Part shown: one piece after another, positions 27,017-35,613 of the stretch
Layout of the letters: the number at the start of each line of letters is the position of its first letter
Position numbering within the stretch: position 1 is the stretch's first letter
NCBI RefSeq assembly: GCF_030161375.1
Contig: NZ_BSSQ01000001.1
Span: forward strand, 186,001 to 250,000
Length of the DNA stretch: 64,000 nt
Direction of reading: 5' to 3'
From: Paenibacillus glycanilyticus
Lineage (GTDB): Bacteria > Bacillota > Bacilli > Paenibacillales > Paenibacillaceae
Made by a program: the position numbers and the translations under genes
Notes under the pieces: generated by a model
The model's database searches: none
What the model saw: only the letters and a program-made list of their open reading frames with translations
Told to the model about the DNA's origin: nothing

Positions 27017-29899
27017 ATGTCATCTGGCAATTTGCACACGCAAGACCCTTGGGCATCCTATTACGGGCCCAACCTTGGTTATGTACAAGAGCAATATGAA
27101 CTGTTTAAGCAAAATCCCGAATCCGTCATTGCCGAGTATCGCGAGCTGTTCGAGAAACACGGCGAACCGCCTCAATACGCAGGCCAAACGGCGGCACCTA
27201 TCGTAGCAGCGCAAGCTTCCGGCGGCGCGGCGATCGACGCAAAAGTACTTCAAAACCTAGTAGCGGCTGGTAAGCTTGTATGGAACATACGCGCTTTCGG
27301 CCATTTAGCTGCGGATATCGACCCGCTCGGTATCAGTCCAAAAGTTAGCACAAACATGCTTGAGCTTGGAACTTACGGCTTGTCCGAAGCCGATCTGGCA
27401 GCCCTTCCGGCGGAGCTTGTCTGGACGAAAGCGCCTGCCGACGTGAGAAACGGCTGGGAAGCGATTGAGAAGCTTCGCAAAGCCTACACGGGCACGATTG
27501 CCTTCGAATTCAGCCACGTTCATAACGAAGAAGAGCGCGCATGGCTGAAACAGCGCGTTGAGAAACAACTTCCGGCAACGAAGCTAAGCACGGAAGAACG
27601 CAAGAAAGTTCTGACGAAGCTGTTCGAAGCCGAACAATTCGAAGACTTCCTGCAACGTACATTCGTCGGCCAAAAACGTTTCTCCGTTGAAGGCAACGAC
27701 GTTCTCGTAGCCCTCGTTGACGAGATGGTTCACGAGCTGTCCAATGACGGCGTTAAACATATTCTGATGGGCATGGCTCACCGCGGACGCCTGAACATTC
27801 TGGCGCATGTACTCGGCAAGCCTTACAGCAAGATTTTCTCCGAATTCCATAACGCAACTAACAAGAAGATGAGCCCGTCCGAAGGCTCCATCGGCATCAA
27901 CTACGGCTGGACCGGCGACGTGAAATATCACCTTGGCGCGAACCGTTCGATCGGAACCGGCGAAACGGTTAAGACGCGTATTTCCCTCGCGAACAACCCA
28001 AGCCATCTCGAGTACGTGAATCCGGTTGTCGAAGGCTTTACGCGGGCAGCGCAGGATGACCGCATGGCTCCGGGTTATCCGAAGCAAAACACGGATCTGG
28101 CAGCAGCCATCATTATGCACGGCGACGCTGCGTTCCCTGGCGAAGGCATCGTTGCGGAGACGATGAACCTGTCGCAGCTTAACGGCTACTCCCATGGCGG
28201 CACGCTTCACATTATCGTCAACAACAAGATCGGTTTCACGACCGAAAGCCATGATTCCCGCTCGACGCATTATGCAAGCGACGTAGCCAAAGGTTATGAA
28301 ATTCCAATCGTACACGTTAACGCGGATGACCCGGATGCGGTTATCGCTGCAGCCCGCATGGCGAGCGAATATCGTACGAAGTTCAAGAAAGACTTCCTGA
28401 TCGACTTGATTGGCTACCGTAAATACGGCCACAACGAAACCGATGATCCGGAAACAACGCAACCTACGATTTACAAAAAGGTAAAAGCTCATCCGACGGT
28501 AAGCCGTATCTTTACGGACAAACTGATTGCGGAAGGCGCGATTACCGAGCAAGACGCGGAAGGCCTGAAACAAGAAGTTATCGGCCGACTGAAAGCGGCT
28601 TACGAAGAAATGAAGAGCCGTGAAGGCCAAGAACCCGTTCATCAGACGCAAGGATTGCCTAACGATCTGGCAACGGGCGAGCAAGTGGCTCCTGTCTCGG
28701 TTGAGAAACTTCGCGAGATTAACGCAAACCTGCTCAAATGGCCGGAAAACTTCACCGTTTATCCGAAGCTGCAGCGCATCCTGGAACGCCGCGCAACAGC
28801 CGTGAACGACGGCGAGAAGATGGACTGGGGCCATGCCGAGACGCTTGCGTTCGCAACGATTCTGGCTGAAGGCAAACCGATCCGGATCAGCGGCCAGGAC
28901 GTAGAGCGCGCAACGTTTGCTCACCGCAACCTGGTGCTGCATGATGCTGAGACTGGCGACACGTTCTGCCCTCTTCATCATCTGCCGGAAGCAAAAGCTT
29001 CGTTCGCAATCCACAACAGCCCGCTCTCCGAAGCGGCTGTACTTGGCTTCGAATACGGCTACAACGTACACGCTCCCGAGACAATGGTCTTCTGGGAAGC
29101 TCAATATGGCGACTTCACGAACGTAGCGCAAGTCCTGATTGATCAGTTCATCTCGGCTGGCCGTGCGAAATGGCAGCAGAAATCGAGTCTGATCATGATG
29201 ATGCCGCATGGTTACGAAGGTCAAGGCCCGGAACACTCCAGCGCTCGTCTGGAACGTTTCCTGCAATTGTCCGCTGAAGAGAACTGGACGGTTGTGAACT
29301 TGTCCAGCGCAGCGAACTATTTCCACTTGCTTCGCCGCCAAGCTTCGATCACGGAGAGCGATGCTGCCCGTCCATTGATCATCATGGCACCGAAGAGCTT
29401 GATTCGTAACCCTCGCGTTGCGTCGGAAATTTCCGAACTGAGCAACGGTTCGTTCAAATCCGTTATCGAGCAAAAAGGTCTTGGCGCTAAGCCTGACCGC
29501 GTGGAACGTCTCGTGCTTGCAACGGGCAAGATGGCCATCGACATTGAAGATGCTATCGAGAAAAACGGCGACCAATCGCTGGATTGGCTGCATGTCGTAC
29601 GCGTTGAGCAGTTGTATCCGTTCCCTGAGAAAGAAATCGCAGCGATTATCGAACGTCTGCCGAATCTGAAGGAAATCGTTTGGGTACAAGAAGAACCGCA
29701 AAACATGGGTTCGTGGTTCTACATGGAACCTCGCCTGCGCAAAATCGCGCCAGCCGCTGCAAGCGTAAGCTACATCGGCCGTCCTGAGCGTTCGAGTACC
29801 GCAAGCGGCTTCCAACAAGTACACAGCTTCGAGCAGCAGCACATTTTATTGCAGACTTTAAAATATAGTCCGTCGTTGACATATAACACTGGGAGGTAG
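27017..29899 (+). CDS. odhA: 2-oxoglutarate dehydrogenase E1 component
   Basis: The thiamine-diphosphate-dependent E1 subunit decarboxylates 2-oxoglutarate and passes the succinyl group to E2. The 960-residue protein begins with the E2-binding DPWASYYGPNLGYVQEQYELF segment. It contains MGMAHRGRLNIL, GDAAFPGEG, NNKIGFTT and HVNADDPDAV for thiamine-diphosphate binding and VQEEPQNMGSW at the C-terminus. ATG at 27017 has GGAGG nine bases upstream. odhB follows after 6 bases and its binding site lies inside the end of odhA, so the genes are coupled. Confidence 0.96.
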   Translation: MSSGNLHTQDPWASYYGPNLGYVQEQYELFKQNPESVIAEYRELFEKHGEPPQYAGQTAAPIVAAQASGGAAIDAKVLQNLVAAGKLVWNIRAFGHLAADIDPLGISPKVSTNMLELGTYGLSEADLAALPAELVWTKAPADVRNGWEAIEKLRKAYTGTIAFEFSHVHNEEERAWLKQRVEKQLPATKLSTEERKKVLTKLFEAEQFEDFLQRTFVGQKRFSVEGNDVLVALVDEMVHELSNDGVKHILMGMAHRGRLNILAHVLGKPYSKIFSEFHNATNKKMSPSEGSIGINYGWTGDVKYHLGANRSIGTGETVKTRISLANNPSHLEYVNPVVEGFTRAAQDDRMAPGYPKQNTDLAAAIIMHGDAAFPGEGIVAETMNLSQLNGYSHGGTLHIIVNNKIGFTTESHDSRSTHYASDVAKGYEIPIVHVNADDPDAVIAAARMASEYRTKFKKDFLIDLIGYRKYGHNETDDPETTQPTIYKKVKAHPTVSRIFTDKLIAEGAITEQDAEGLKQEVIGRLKAAYEEMKSREGQEPVHQTQGLPNDLATGEQVAPVSVEKLREINANLLKWPENFTVYPKLQRILERRATAVNDGEKMDWGHAETLAFATILAEGKPIRISGQDVERATFAHRNLVLHDAETGDTFCPLHHLPEAKASFAIHNSPLSEAAVLGFEYGYNVHAPETMVFWEAQYGDFTNVAQVLIDQFISAGRAKWQQKSSLIMMMPHGYEGQGPEHSSARLERFLQLSAEENWTVVNLSSAANYFHLLRRQASITESDAARPLIIMAPKSLIRNPRVASEISELSNGSFKSVIEQKGLGAKPDRVERLVLATGKMAIDIEDAIEKNGDQSLDWLHVVRVEQLYPFPEKEIAAIIERLPNLKEIVWVQEEPQNMGSWFYMEPRLRKIAPAAASVSYIGRPERSSTASGFQQVHSFEQQHILLQTLKYSPSLTYNTGR

Positions 29900-29905
29900 G
29901 CTCAC

Positions 29906-31147
29906 GTGCAACAAATTATTGTACCGGCAATGGGTGAATCGATTACGGAGGGCACAATCTCCAAATGGGTAGTCAAAGTAGGAGACGCGGTTAAACAAGG
30001 CGACGTTCTTCTCGAGCTTGAAACCGACAAAGTAAACATTGAAATCAGCGCTGAATCCGATGGCGTTCTTCAAGAAGTGACTAAAAACGAAGGCGACACC
30101 GTTCAAATCGGCGAAGTCATCGGCACAATCGGAGCTGGCAGCGGCGCTGCCGCTCCGGCTCCTGCTGCACCGGCAGCTGAAGCAACTCCAGCACCTGCAG
30201 CAGCTCCGGCTCCTGCGGCTGCTGCTCCTGCTACGGCAGTTGCGGTTGCCCCTGCTCCGGCTCCTGCAGCTGGCAGCAGCTTGAACGTTTCTCCTGCAGC
30301 CCGCAAGCTTGCTAGAGAAAAAGGCATCGACATTAACGAAGCGCAATCGACGCTTGGTCGCGTTGATCTTCGCGCAGCAGCTCCGGCTCCTGCAGCGGCT
30401 CCTGCACCTGCAGCAAAAGCGGCTCAACCGGAATTCACGTCGAACAAGCCTTTCACGCGTACGAAGATGTCCCGCCGCCGCGCGACAATCGCTAACCGCC
30501 TCGTTGAAGCTCAACATACAGCAGCTATGCTGACAACATTCAACGAAGTGGACATGACTGCGATCATGGACGTTCGTAAACGCCGTAAGCAATCGTTCCT
30601 GGATAAGCACGAAGTTGGTCTTGGCTTCATGTCCTTCTTCACTAAAGCAGTTGTTGGCGCATTGAAAGAGTTCCCTAACCTGAACGCTGAGATCAACAAC
30701 GGCGATATCATCGCTAAGCAATACTACGATATCGGTATCGCGGTATCGGCTAAAGAAGGTCTCGTTGTTCCTGTCGTACGTGACGCGGACCGCATGAGCT
30801 TCGCTGATATCGAGAAATCGATCGTTTCCCTGGCTAAAAAAGCACGCGATAACTCGTTGTCGCTGGATGAGCTGCAAGGCGGAACATTCACGATTACTAA
30901 CGGCGGTACATTTGGTTCCCTGCTGTCCACGCCAATCTTGAATGCTCCGCAAGTCGGCATTCTGGGTATGCACAAAATCCAGCTTCGTCCGGTAGCGATC
31001 GACGCTGAACGTTCGGAGAACCGTCCGATGATGTACATCGCCCTCACTTACGATCACCGTATCGTTGACGGCTCTGAAGCCGTTCGCTTCCTCGTGAAAG
31101 TGAAGGAAATGTTGGAAGATCCGGAAACCCTTCTTTTGGAAGGCTAA
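29906..31147 (+). CDS. odhB: 2-oxoglutarate dehydrogenase E2, dihydrolipoyl succinyltransferase
   Basis: E2 takes the succinyl group from E1 to coenzyme A. Residues 1-75 form the lipoyl domain, with the lipoylated K42 in ETDKVNIE. Residues 75-120 and 145-160 are Ala/Pro linkers. The E3-binding domain is SPAARKLAREKGIDI (near 128-143). The catalytic domain ends in TYDHRIVDGSEA, with the HxxxD histidine. GTG at 29906 follows GGGAGG by 9 bases. E3 is not in the window. Confidence 0.96.
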   Translation: MQQIIVPAMGESITEGTISKWVVKVGDAVKQGDVLLELETDKVNIEISAESDGVLQEVTKNEGDTVQIGEVIGTIGAGSGAAAPAPAAPAAEATPAPAAAPAPAAAAPATAVAVAPAPAPAAGSSLNVSPAARKLAREKGIDINEAQSTLGRVDLRAAAPAPAAAPAPAAKAAQPEFTSNKPFTRTKMSRRRATIANRLVEAQHTAAMLTTFNEVDMTAIMDVRKRRKQSFLDKHEVGLGFMSFFTKAVVGALKEFPNLNAEINNGDIIAKQYYDIGIAVSAKEGLVVPVVRDADRMSFADIEKSIVSLAKKARDNSLSLDELQGGTFTITNGGTFGSLLSTPILNAPQVGILGMHKIQLRPVAIDAERSENRPMMYIALTYDHRIVDGSEAVRFLVKVKEMLEDPETLLLEG

Positions 31148-31152
31148 ATGAT

Positions 31153-31188
31153 TGGGCTGTACCCTTGGGTACAGCCTATTTTTATTTG
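31153..31188 (+). terminator. Terminator of the odhAB operon
   Basis: GGCTGTACCC and GGGTACAGCC with a 2-base loop, followed by TATTTTTATTT, 7 bases after the odhB stop. Confidence 0.92.
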
Positions 31189-31196
31189 CTGATGTT

Positions 31197-31355
31197 AGCT
31201 CGCTGTTTGCAGTTGCTGCGTAAATGTATCTTCTTCTGATCGCTGTGGTCTTTAGTTTCCTTTAACAACTTTTATAATGTTGGAACCTAAAGACCAAGGC
31301 GAACGCTCCGCTTCTCCAGAAGATACATTTACTCCGCGCCTTCCCACGGCTCGCC
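31197..31355 (+). repeat. Palindromic composite repeat, copy A
   Basis: A non-coding element with two nested stems. The outer arms GTAAATGTATCTTCT (31220-31234) and AGAAGATACATTTAC (31318-31332) pair over 15 bases without mismatch. The inner arms are GGTCTTTAGTTTCC (31247-31260) and GGAACCTAAAGACC (31282-31295). Between them lie a constant left core ATCGCTGT and a longer right core AAGGCGAACGCTCCGCTTC. GCTCGC motifs bound both ends. Three other copies lie at 35291, 38822 and 46815. In this copy the element lies between the odhB terminator and the regulator gene. Confidence 0.85.
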
Positions 31356-31370
31356 TAACAACAAACAAAC

Positions 31371-31453
31371 AAAAGGCTGAACCCAAGGCTAAAAGCCCAC
31401 GGGGTTTAGCCTTTTTTACAGCCGTAAGCGTTCCTGGCTGAACGCCCAGGAAC
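31371..31453 (+). repeat. Tail hairpins of copy A, the first also terminator-like
   Basis: Two hairpins follow copy A. The first (about 31372-31417) pairs AAAGGCT..ACCC with GGGGT.TAGCCTTTTTT and ends in a T-run, so it may terminate. The second (31430-31453) pairs GTTCCTGG with CCAGGAAC. The same second hairpin follows copies B and C. The gap from its end to the next start codon is 71 to 83 bases. Confidence 0.7.
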
Positions 31454-31524
31454 GATGGAAAAACAAGAATGACATTATTTCAAATTGTCATTGCGAAATT
31501 TTTCCTACAAGAAGTATAGTAGTA

Positions 31525-32625
31525 ATGGTGATCGACATGAAGGATATTCCTTTGTACAAACAAATACAAGAAGCGATAAAAAAGCAGATTATGCTAGGTA
31601 ATCTCCGCCCCGGAGACCGAATACCTTCCGAGAAGGAATTAGCAGATCAATTCCATGTCAGCTTAATGACGACAAAAGGAGCATTGTCGGGTCTTGCTGA
31701 GGAAGGTATCGTCGTCCGCTCCAAGGGCAAAGGAACTTTTGTCGCGGGACAAGCGCCGTATCATCTGAAATTTCAGAAGGAGGATAGCAGCAAGAACACC
31801 TCTGCTCTCCTTCCGCGTAAAAAGCTTATCGGCATGATTATCCCTTCCATGCGGACGAAAGTGGAACAGCGGCTTCTCGATGCTATTGAAAATACGGTAA
31901 ATGAATATGGCTATACGCTTGTTATCCGCGTATCGAGAGGTTGCCCGATGAAGGAACGCCAATCGATCCAAGACTTAGACGAACTTGGAATTAGCGGACT
32001 GGTCCTGTTCTCCATCGGTGCAAATCACGAGCGACAAGCCGTTGACCAAGCTGAAGAATTGGGCTGCCCCGTTGTTCTCATTGACAGGTATTATACGGAC
32101 AAGCCATTTGTTAGCGTAAGTTCGGATAATCGTGACGGCGCGCGCAAGGCGGTAACTTATCTCGCCAAGCTGGGACATCGCAAGCTTGCTATACTTTCGC
32201 CTCCAATCGAACATAGCGTAATGGCCGATCGGCTTGCCGGGTTTGAGAACGCCATTACCTATCTTCCCGAAACTTCCGTTCTTCGTTATACGATGCCTTA
32301 CGAATCTTTTAATGTGTCGAGAGATGAAGGTGCCAAGCTCATGAACGGGTGGATCGCGGAGCACCATGCCCATTTCTCGGGGGTTATCGCAACAGACGTG
32401 GAGCTTGCGCGTTTAGCCTATTATGCCTTGAAACGTTATGGCTCTCTGACGGGCAAACACTTGATTACATTTGATGATCCGGAGATTCCGGACATTGCCT
32501 ATATCCGCCAGGATGAGTCATCCATCGGAAGAAAGGCCGTCTCCTTGCTCATGGAGCATATTGTTCGGGGCGAAGAGCGGCAAGGCCAGTTCGTTGTACC
32601 CGTACAATTGATGTGGCCACAATAA
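31525..32625 (+). CDS. GntR/LacI-hybrid sugar regulator (AraR-like)
   Basis: A 366-residue regulator with an N-terminal GntR winged helix (IPLYKQIQEAIKKQIMLGNLRPGDRIPSEKELADQFHVS, residues about 8-75) and a LacI/ribose-binding-like sensor (residues about 95-366, IGMIIPSM, VSSDNRDGARKAVTYLAKLGHRKLAIL). This layout is that of AraR, the arabinose repressor. The genes around it degrade arabinose-containing polymers (GH43, GH51), which fits. ATG at 31525 is listed; ATG at 31537, preceded by GGTGAT, is an equal candidate. Its real inducer is not proven. Confidence 0.85.
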   Translation: MVIDMKDIPLYKQIQEAIKKQIMLGNLRPGDRIPSEKELADQFHVSLMTTKGALSGLAEEGIVVRSKGKGTFVAGQAPYHLKFQKEDSSKNTSALLPRKKLIGMIIPSMRTKVEQRLLDAIENTVNEYGYTLVIRVSRGCPMKERQSIQDLDELGISGLVLFSIGANHERQAVDQAEELGCPVVLIDRYYTDKPFVSVSSDNRDGARKAVTYLAKLGHRKLAILSPPIEHSVMADRLAGFENAITYLPETSVLRYTMPYESFNVSRDEGAKLMNGWIAEHHAHFSGVIATDVELARLAYYALKRYGSLTGKHLITFDDPEIPDIAYIRQDESSIGRKAVSLLMEHIVRGEERQGQFVVPVQLMWPQ

Positions 32626-32670
32626 AAGAAGGAGAAGGCCACTCTTAGGGCCGTCTCCTTCTTTTACTTC
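32624..32670. terminator. Bidirectional terminator, regulator/GH43
   Basis: AAAAGAAGGAGA-GGCC pairs with GGCC-TCTCCTTCTTTT around ACTCTTA-G. It sits directly at the converging stops. Confidence 0.88.
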
Positions 32671-35157
32671 TTAAGGATTAACGCGGAAATTTTCAAACCG
32701 CGTATGGTTATTCATAGTTCGAAGACCCACTTTGCCATGCGTAAACGGATTGCTGCTGTTGTCCGTGTAGGCGATTTTTGGCGTTGTCATGTCATTCACG
32801 TACACCTTAATCGTTGTTCCGGATGTCACAACCTTCATATGGTGCCAGCTTCCCGCTGCAAGGGCAACCGGTGCGGAGGCAACGGACGTGAAATTGTAAT
32901 TCATTTTACCAAGATACACGCCGTCCGGCTTGATGAATGCATAATAGCCTTGCACGTAATCCGGATTATTGGCAAGTACCGTGCCGTTCGAAGGGTTATT
33001 GACCCTAACGAGCATGCCAGCGTCACCGGTGGAATCCACTAGCTTGATATCGGACTCAGCCGTATAATCAGCCCAACGTTCGTTGCCAATGATGGTCTTC
33101 CCGAAGGCACCGGCTCCTGCCGCGTCCAGCTCTCCCGCATTTACGGACCAGTTGCCGTCAAATCTCGTCCAGCCATTGTCATTCCCATCATTAAAGTCGT
33201 CCAGCAGACTTGTCACCGCATCGCCGCGAGAGAACGTCATTCCAGAGAAATCAAACTCGCCTTTTACAAACTCGAATTTCAGTTCATGGTATCCCGCCGT
33301 CAAATAAAGTCCTTTCTTGCTTGCCGTTATCCAGTTCTCCCAATCCCCGGAGCTTGGTACGCTAACCACGCCGGTCAGATCTGTAGCGCCATCCCATACA
33401 CGGTAGCTTGCGTCCGTAAAGGTGGTGGCGAGACGCACGTCCAGATCATAATAACCGGTCTCGGCGACGTTCACCCGATACTTCAGCCATTCTCCGGTTT
33501 GATTCCAGCCTACAATATTTTTTCCTTCAGCTGCAGAGCTGCGAATATCAACCGAACCGCTGCGATAAGCACCGCCGGTATTTTCTGCAGTCAAATCATG
33601 ATAGGCCGTACCTTCACCACCGTTCATATAATGAACGGCTTCGATGGAACCGGGCAGCGGTTTGTATGTATTCCAAGCACTGCTGCCATTCACCTTGTTG
33701 CTAAAAGCCGCATAGCCAAAATCAGCATGCGCATCGGTTGTCGTATAGCCGATTTTGCCTCCGCTAATCCCGCTAACGGTGCGGGTCTGCTTTTTCATAC
33801 CGTCGACGTAAATCGCAAAGCTGCTGCCTGCTTTCTCCACCCGGATCTGATGCCACTTCGTGTAGTCATAACCCGCAGGAAGAGCGGAATATTGCCAACC
33901 TTGGCTGACGCCTCCCACTACAAAATTCGTCTCCAGACGATTCAAGCTGCGGTTAAGCACGGCAACGCCGTAATTGCTCTCGTCCGTGTAGGAGAACACG
34001 GTTCCATAGACCGGATTCGCGCTAGTCCCCTGCTTGATCTGCTTTGTATTGAATTCCGCCGTATAATCACTCGCCGTGCTTGAGGTTGTCACCTGGCGGT
34101 ACGTATTCGTATTGCCAATCGTGTCTTGCCACATCAGTTCCTGATTGTAGATCCCCCACGTGCCTCCTCCGACATTGGTCCATCCGGTACCGATAGCCGT
34201 CCGGTTGAAGCGGTCTTCGAAATCCGCCAATTCGGGATTCTGCTGGGAAGCGGTTGTTGGACCAAGCACCAGCATCTTGTCCCCGTTCCACGCTACACGA
34301 TCCAAGTTCATTTTGCGGCCCGGGTAGACGAGATTGCCGCCAGAGGCATGGCTGTGATAAACGATAAAGTCCGAATCCAGATCCGGTCCCTTGATCATGC
34401 TGTTATGTCCGAGGCCTACATTCGAACCTTCGGTATCAATCAATACCGGGTTCTGATTGTTTGCAGGCGTAAATCCGGTCGTTGGGCTTGTGCTGGTTGC
34501 ATAATTGACCCGGTAAGCGGTGCTCCAGACATGGTTGCCGGTATACGTCATATAATATTTGCCGTTACGCTTGAAGGTCGTTGAACCTTCCGTCCATCCC
34601 GCCATCGATAACCCCGTATTCTCAACCGCGCCAAAAGCAGTCGGACTCGTCATTGGACGGGCATCAATCCGGTCGGACCCGGTCGAGTAGAAATACCATT
34701 TGCCATCGTCATCAATAAATACGTTCCCGTCGATTCCCATCCCAAGATTGCCGGTGGCAACCGTAAACGGACCGGTTGGACTAGTGCTCGACAGAACGTA
34801 ATGACCGCCGCCGCCAGGAGAGGTATACATATAGAACATCCCGTTCCAATAAACAACCTCAGGTGCATAAGCGGCTTTCGTGACTGCTTCCGTCGTGCAT
34901 AACCCGCGATAGCTCCAATCGATAAGATTGGTGGAGGACCACACCTTAACGCCGGTCTGATCGTCGACTGTGCTGACATAGAGGTAATAGGTACCGTTGA
35001 ATTTCAGAATATAAGGATCGCCTTCCCCGTAAAAATCATTGTTCGCCCAACGCCAAGAATCGCTTATGTTGATCGGGTTGCTGAATGCGCTCACTTGGAG
35101 CGGCATCAGCATAACGGCAGCGGCTGCGCCAAGCAGCAAGGTTTTCCACTTTTTCAT
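32671..35157 (-). CDS. Secreted multidomain GH43 glycosidase with carbohydrate-binding modules
   Basis: An 828-residue secreted enzyme. A signal peptide (LLLGAAAAVMLMPLQVSA) is followed by the five-blade GH43 propeller (30-310), with GDPY (D47), APEVVYWNGMFYMY, GIDGNVFIDDDG and EGSTTFKRNGKYY. Two concanavalin-like/DUF1080-type sandwiches (about 320-490 and 655-828, each starting around F.DRF/F.DG and ending near FG/FENF) flank a CBM6-like module (about 505-640, EAVHYMNGGEGTAYHDLTAEN). GH43 acts on arabinan or xylan. ATG at 35157 has AAGGAG upstream and the TTG before it is less likely. A cre-like site precedes it. Confidence 0.88.
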   Translation of the reverse strand: MKKWKTLLLGAAAAVMLMPLQVSAFSNPINISDSWRWANNDFYGEGDPYILKFNGTYYLYVSTVDDQTGVKVWSSTNLIDWSYRGLCTTEAVTKAAYAPEVVYWNGMFYMYTSPGGGGHYVLSSTSPTGPFTVATGNLGMGIDGNVFIDDDGKWYFYSTGSDRIDARPMTSPTAFGAVENTGLSMAGWTEGSTTFKRNGKYYMTYTGNHVWSTAYRVNYATSTSPTTGFTPANNQNPVLIDTEGSNVGLGHNSMIKGPDLDSDFIVYHSHASGGNLVYPGRKMNLDRVAWNGDKMLVLGPTTASQQNPELADFEDRFNRTAIGTGWTNVGGGTWGIYNQELMWQDTIGNTNTYRQVTTSSTASDYTAEFNTKQIKQGTSANPVYGTVFSYTDESNYGVAVLNRSLNRLETNFVVGGVSQGWQYSALPAGYDYTKWHQIRVEKAGSSFAIYVDGMKKQTRTVSGISGGKIGYTTTDAHADFGYAAFSNKVNGSSAWNTYKPLPGSIEAVHYMNGGEGTAYHDLTAENTGGAYRSGSVDIRSSAAEGKNIVGWNQTGEWLKYRVNVAETGYYDLDVRLATTFTDASYRVWDGATDLTGVVSVPSSGDWENWITASKKGLYLTAGYHELKFEFVKGEFDFSGMTFSRGDAVTSLLDDFNDGNDNGWTRFDGNWSVNAGELDAAGAGAFGKTIIGNERWADYTAESDIKLVDSTGDAGMLVRVNNPSNGTVLANNPDYVQGYYAFIKPDGVYLGKMNYNFTSVASAPVALAAGSWHHMKVVTSGTTIKVYVNDMTTPKIAYTDNSSNPFTHGKVGLRTMNNHTRFENFRVNP

Positions 35158-35177
35158 CAACGATCATCTCCTTAATT

Positions 35178-35193
35178 TGGTAAGCGTTTTCAA
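35178..35193 (-). promoter_or_regulatory. cre-like catabolite-repression site before GH43
   Basis: On the minus strand TTGAAAACGCTTACCA matches the CcpA cre consensus WTGNAANCGNWNNCWW with one mismatch. TATACT (35199-35204 complement) just upstream may be the -10 box, so CcpA would sit at the transcription start and repress. Confidence 0.55.
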
Positions 35194-35290
35194 GACGTAG
35201 TATAACAAACGGTGGGGACAAGCTCTTATACCTAATTAGATATAAAATGTACCTTGGGTCGTTATGACTTGGGCTGCCTTAGTTGGATGA

Positions 35291-35460
35291 GGCTCGCTAT
35301 TGGAAGGATGGTGCTACGGAAGTGAATATTCTTTCAATCGCTGTGCCTTTCGGGTTCCCTCAATATGTAGTCTCAACGTAGGAACCCGAAAGCCAAGGCG
35401 AGCGCTAACGCTTTTCAAGAGCATTCCCTTCCTCCTCACCACCACTTCCCGGCTCGCCCC
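35291..35460 (+). repeat. Palindromic composite repeat, copy B
   Basis: Same build as copy A: left core AATCGCTGT, right core AAGGCGAGCGCTAACGCTTTT, GGCTCGC motifs at both ends. Inner arms are GCCTTTCGGGTTCC (35345-35358) and GGAACCCGAAAGCC (35381-35394), with one mismatch. Outer arms are GGAAGTGAATATTCTT (35318-35333) and AAGAGCATTCCCTTCC (35417-35432), 13 of 16 pairing. The inner-arm sequence is unlike copy A but stays paired. Confidence 0.85.
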
Positions 35461-35469
35461 AACCAAACA

Positions 35470-35547
35470 GGGCTGTACCCAAGATCATAAAAGACCTTGG
35501 GTACAGCCCTTGCGGTGCCGCAACGTTCCTGGCTGACAACCCAGGAA
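35470..35547 (+). repeat. Tail hairpins of copy B
   Basis: GGGCTGTACCCAAG (35470-35483) pairs perfectly with CTTGGGTACAGCCC (35496-35509), with no T-run. GTTCCTGG..CCAGGAA (35525-35547) is the same second hairpin as in copies A and C. The end lies 66 bases before the TTG start of the MBL gene. Confidence 0.75.
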
Positions 35548-35613
35548 TATTGATTTACTATGGACATAGAGGAATAATTAGATCATGTACAAATTCAATA
35601 AGGTGGTGTCGAC

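Larger units (their letters stand above)
35158..35613. other. 456-base gap between GH43 and MBL genes
   Basis: The gap contains the GH43 leader and cre-like site (to about 35210), then repeat copy B and its two tail hairpins. I find no gene. Positions 35210-35290 and 35548-35613 hold nothing I can identify. Confidence 0.6.

Noticed and set aside
27584-29842. 752-codon open frame antisense to odhA
   Set aside because: It mirrors the whole odhA gene, has no family likeness and no ribosome binding site. Long antisense frames are common opposite strongly biased codons.
30103-30333. Ala/Pro-rich minus-strand frame of 76 codons
   Set aside because: It is only the E2 linker read on the other strand.
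29858-31057. 399-codon frame antisense to odhB
   Set aside because: Rich in Cys, Arg and Ser because it reads the Ala/Pro linkers backwards. Not a gene.
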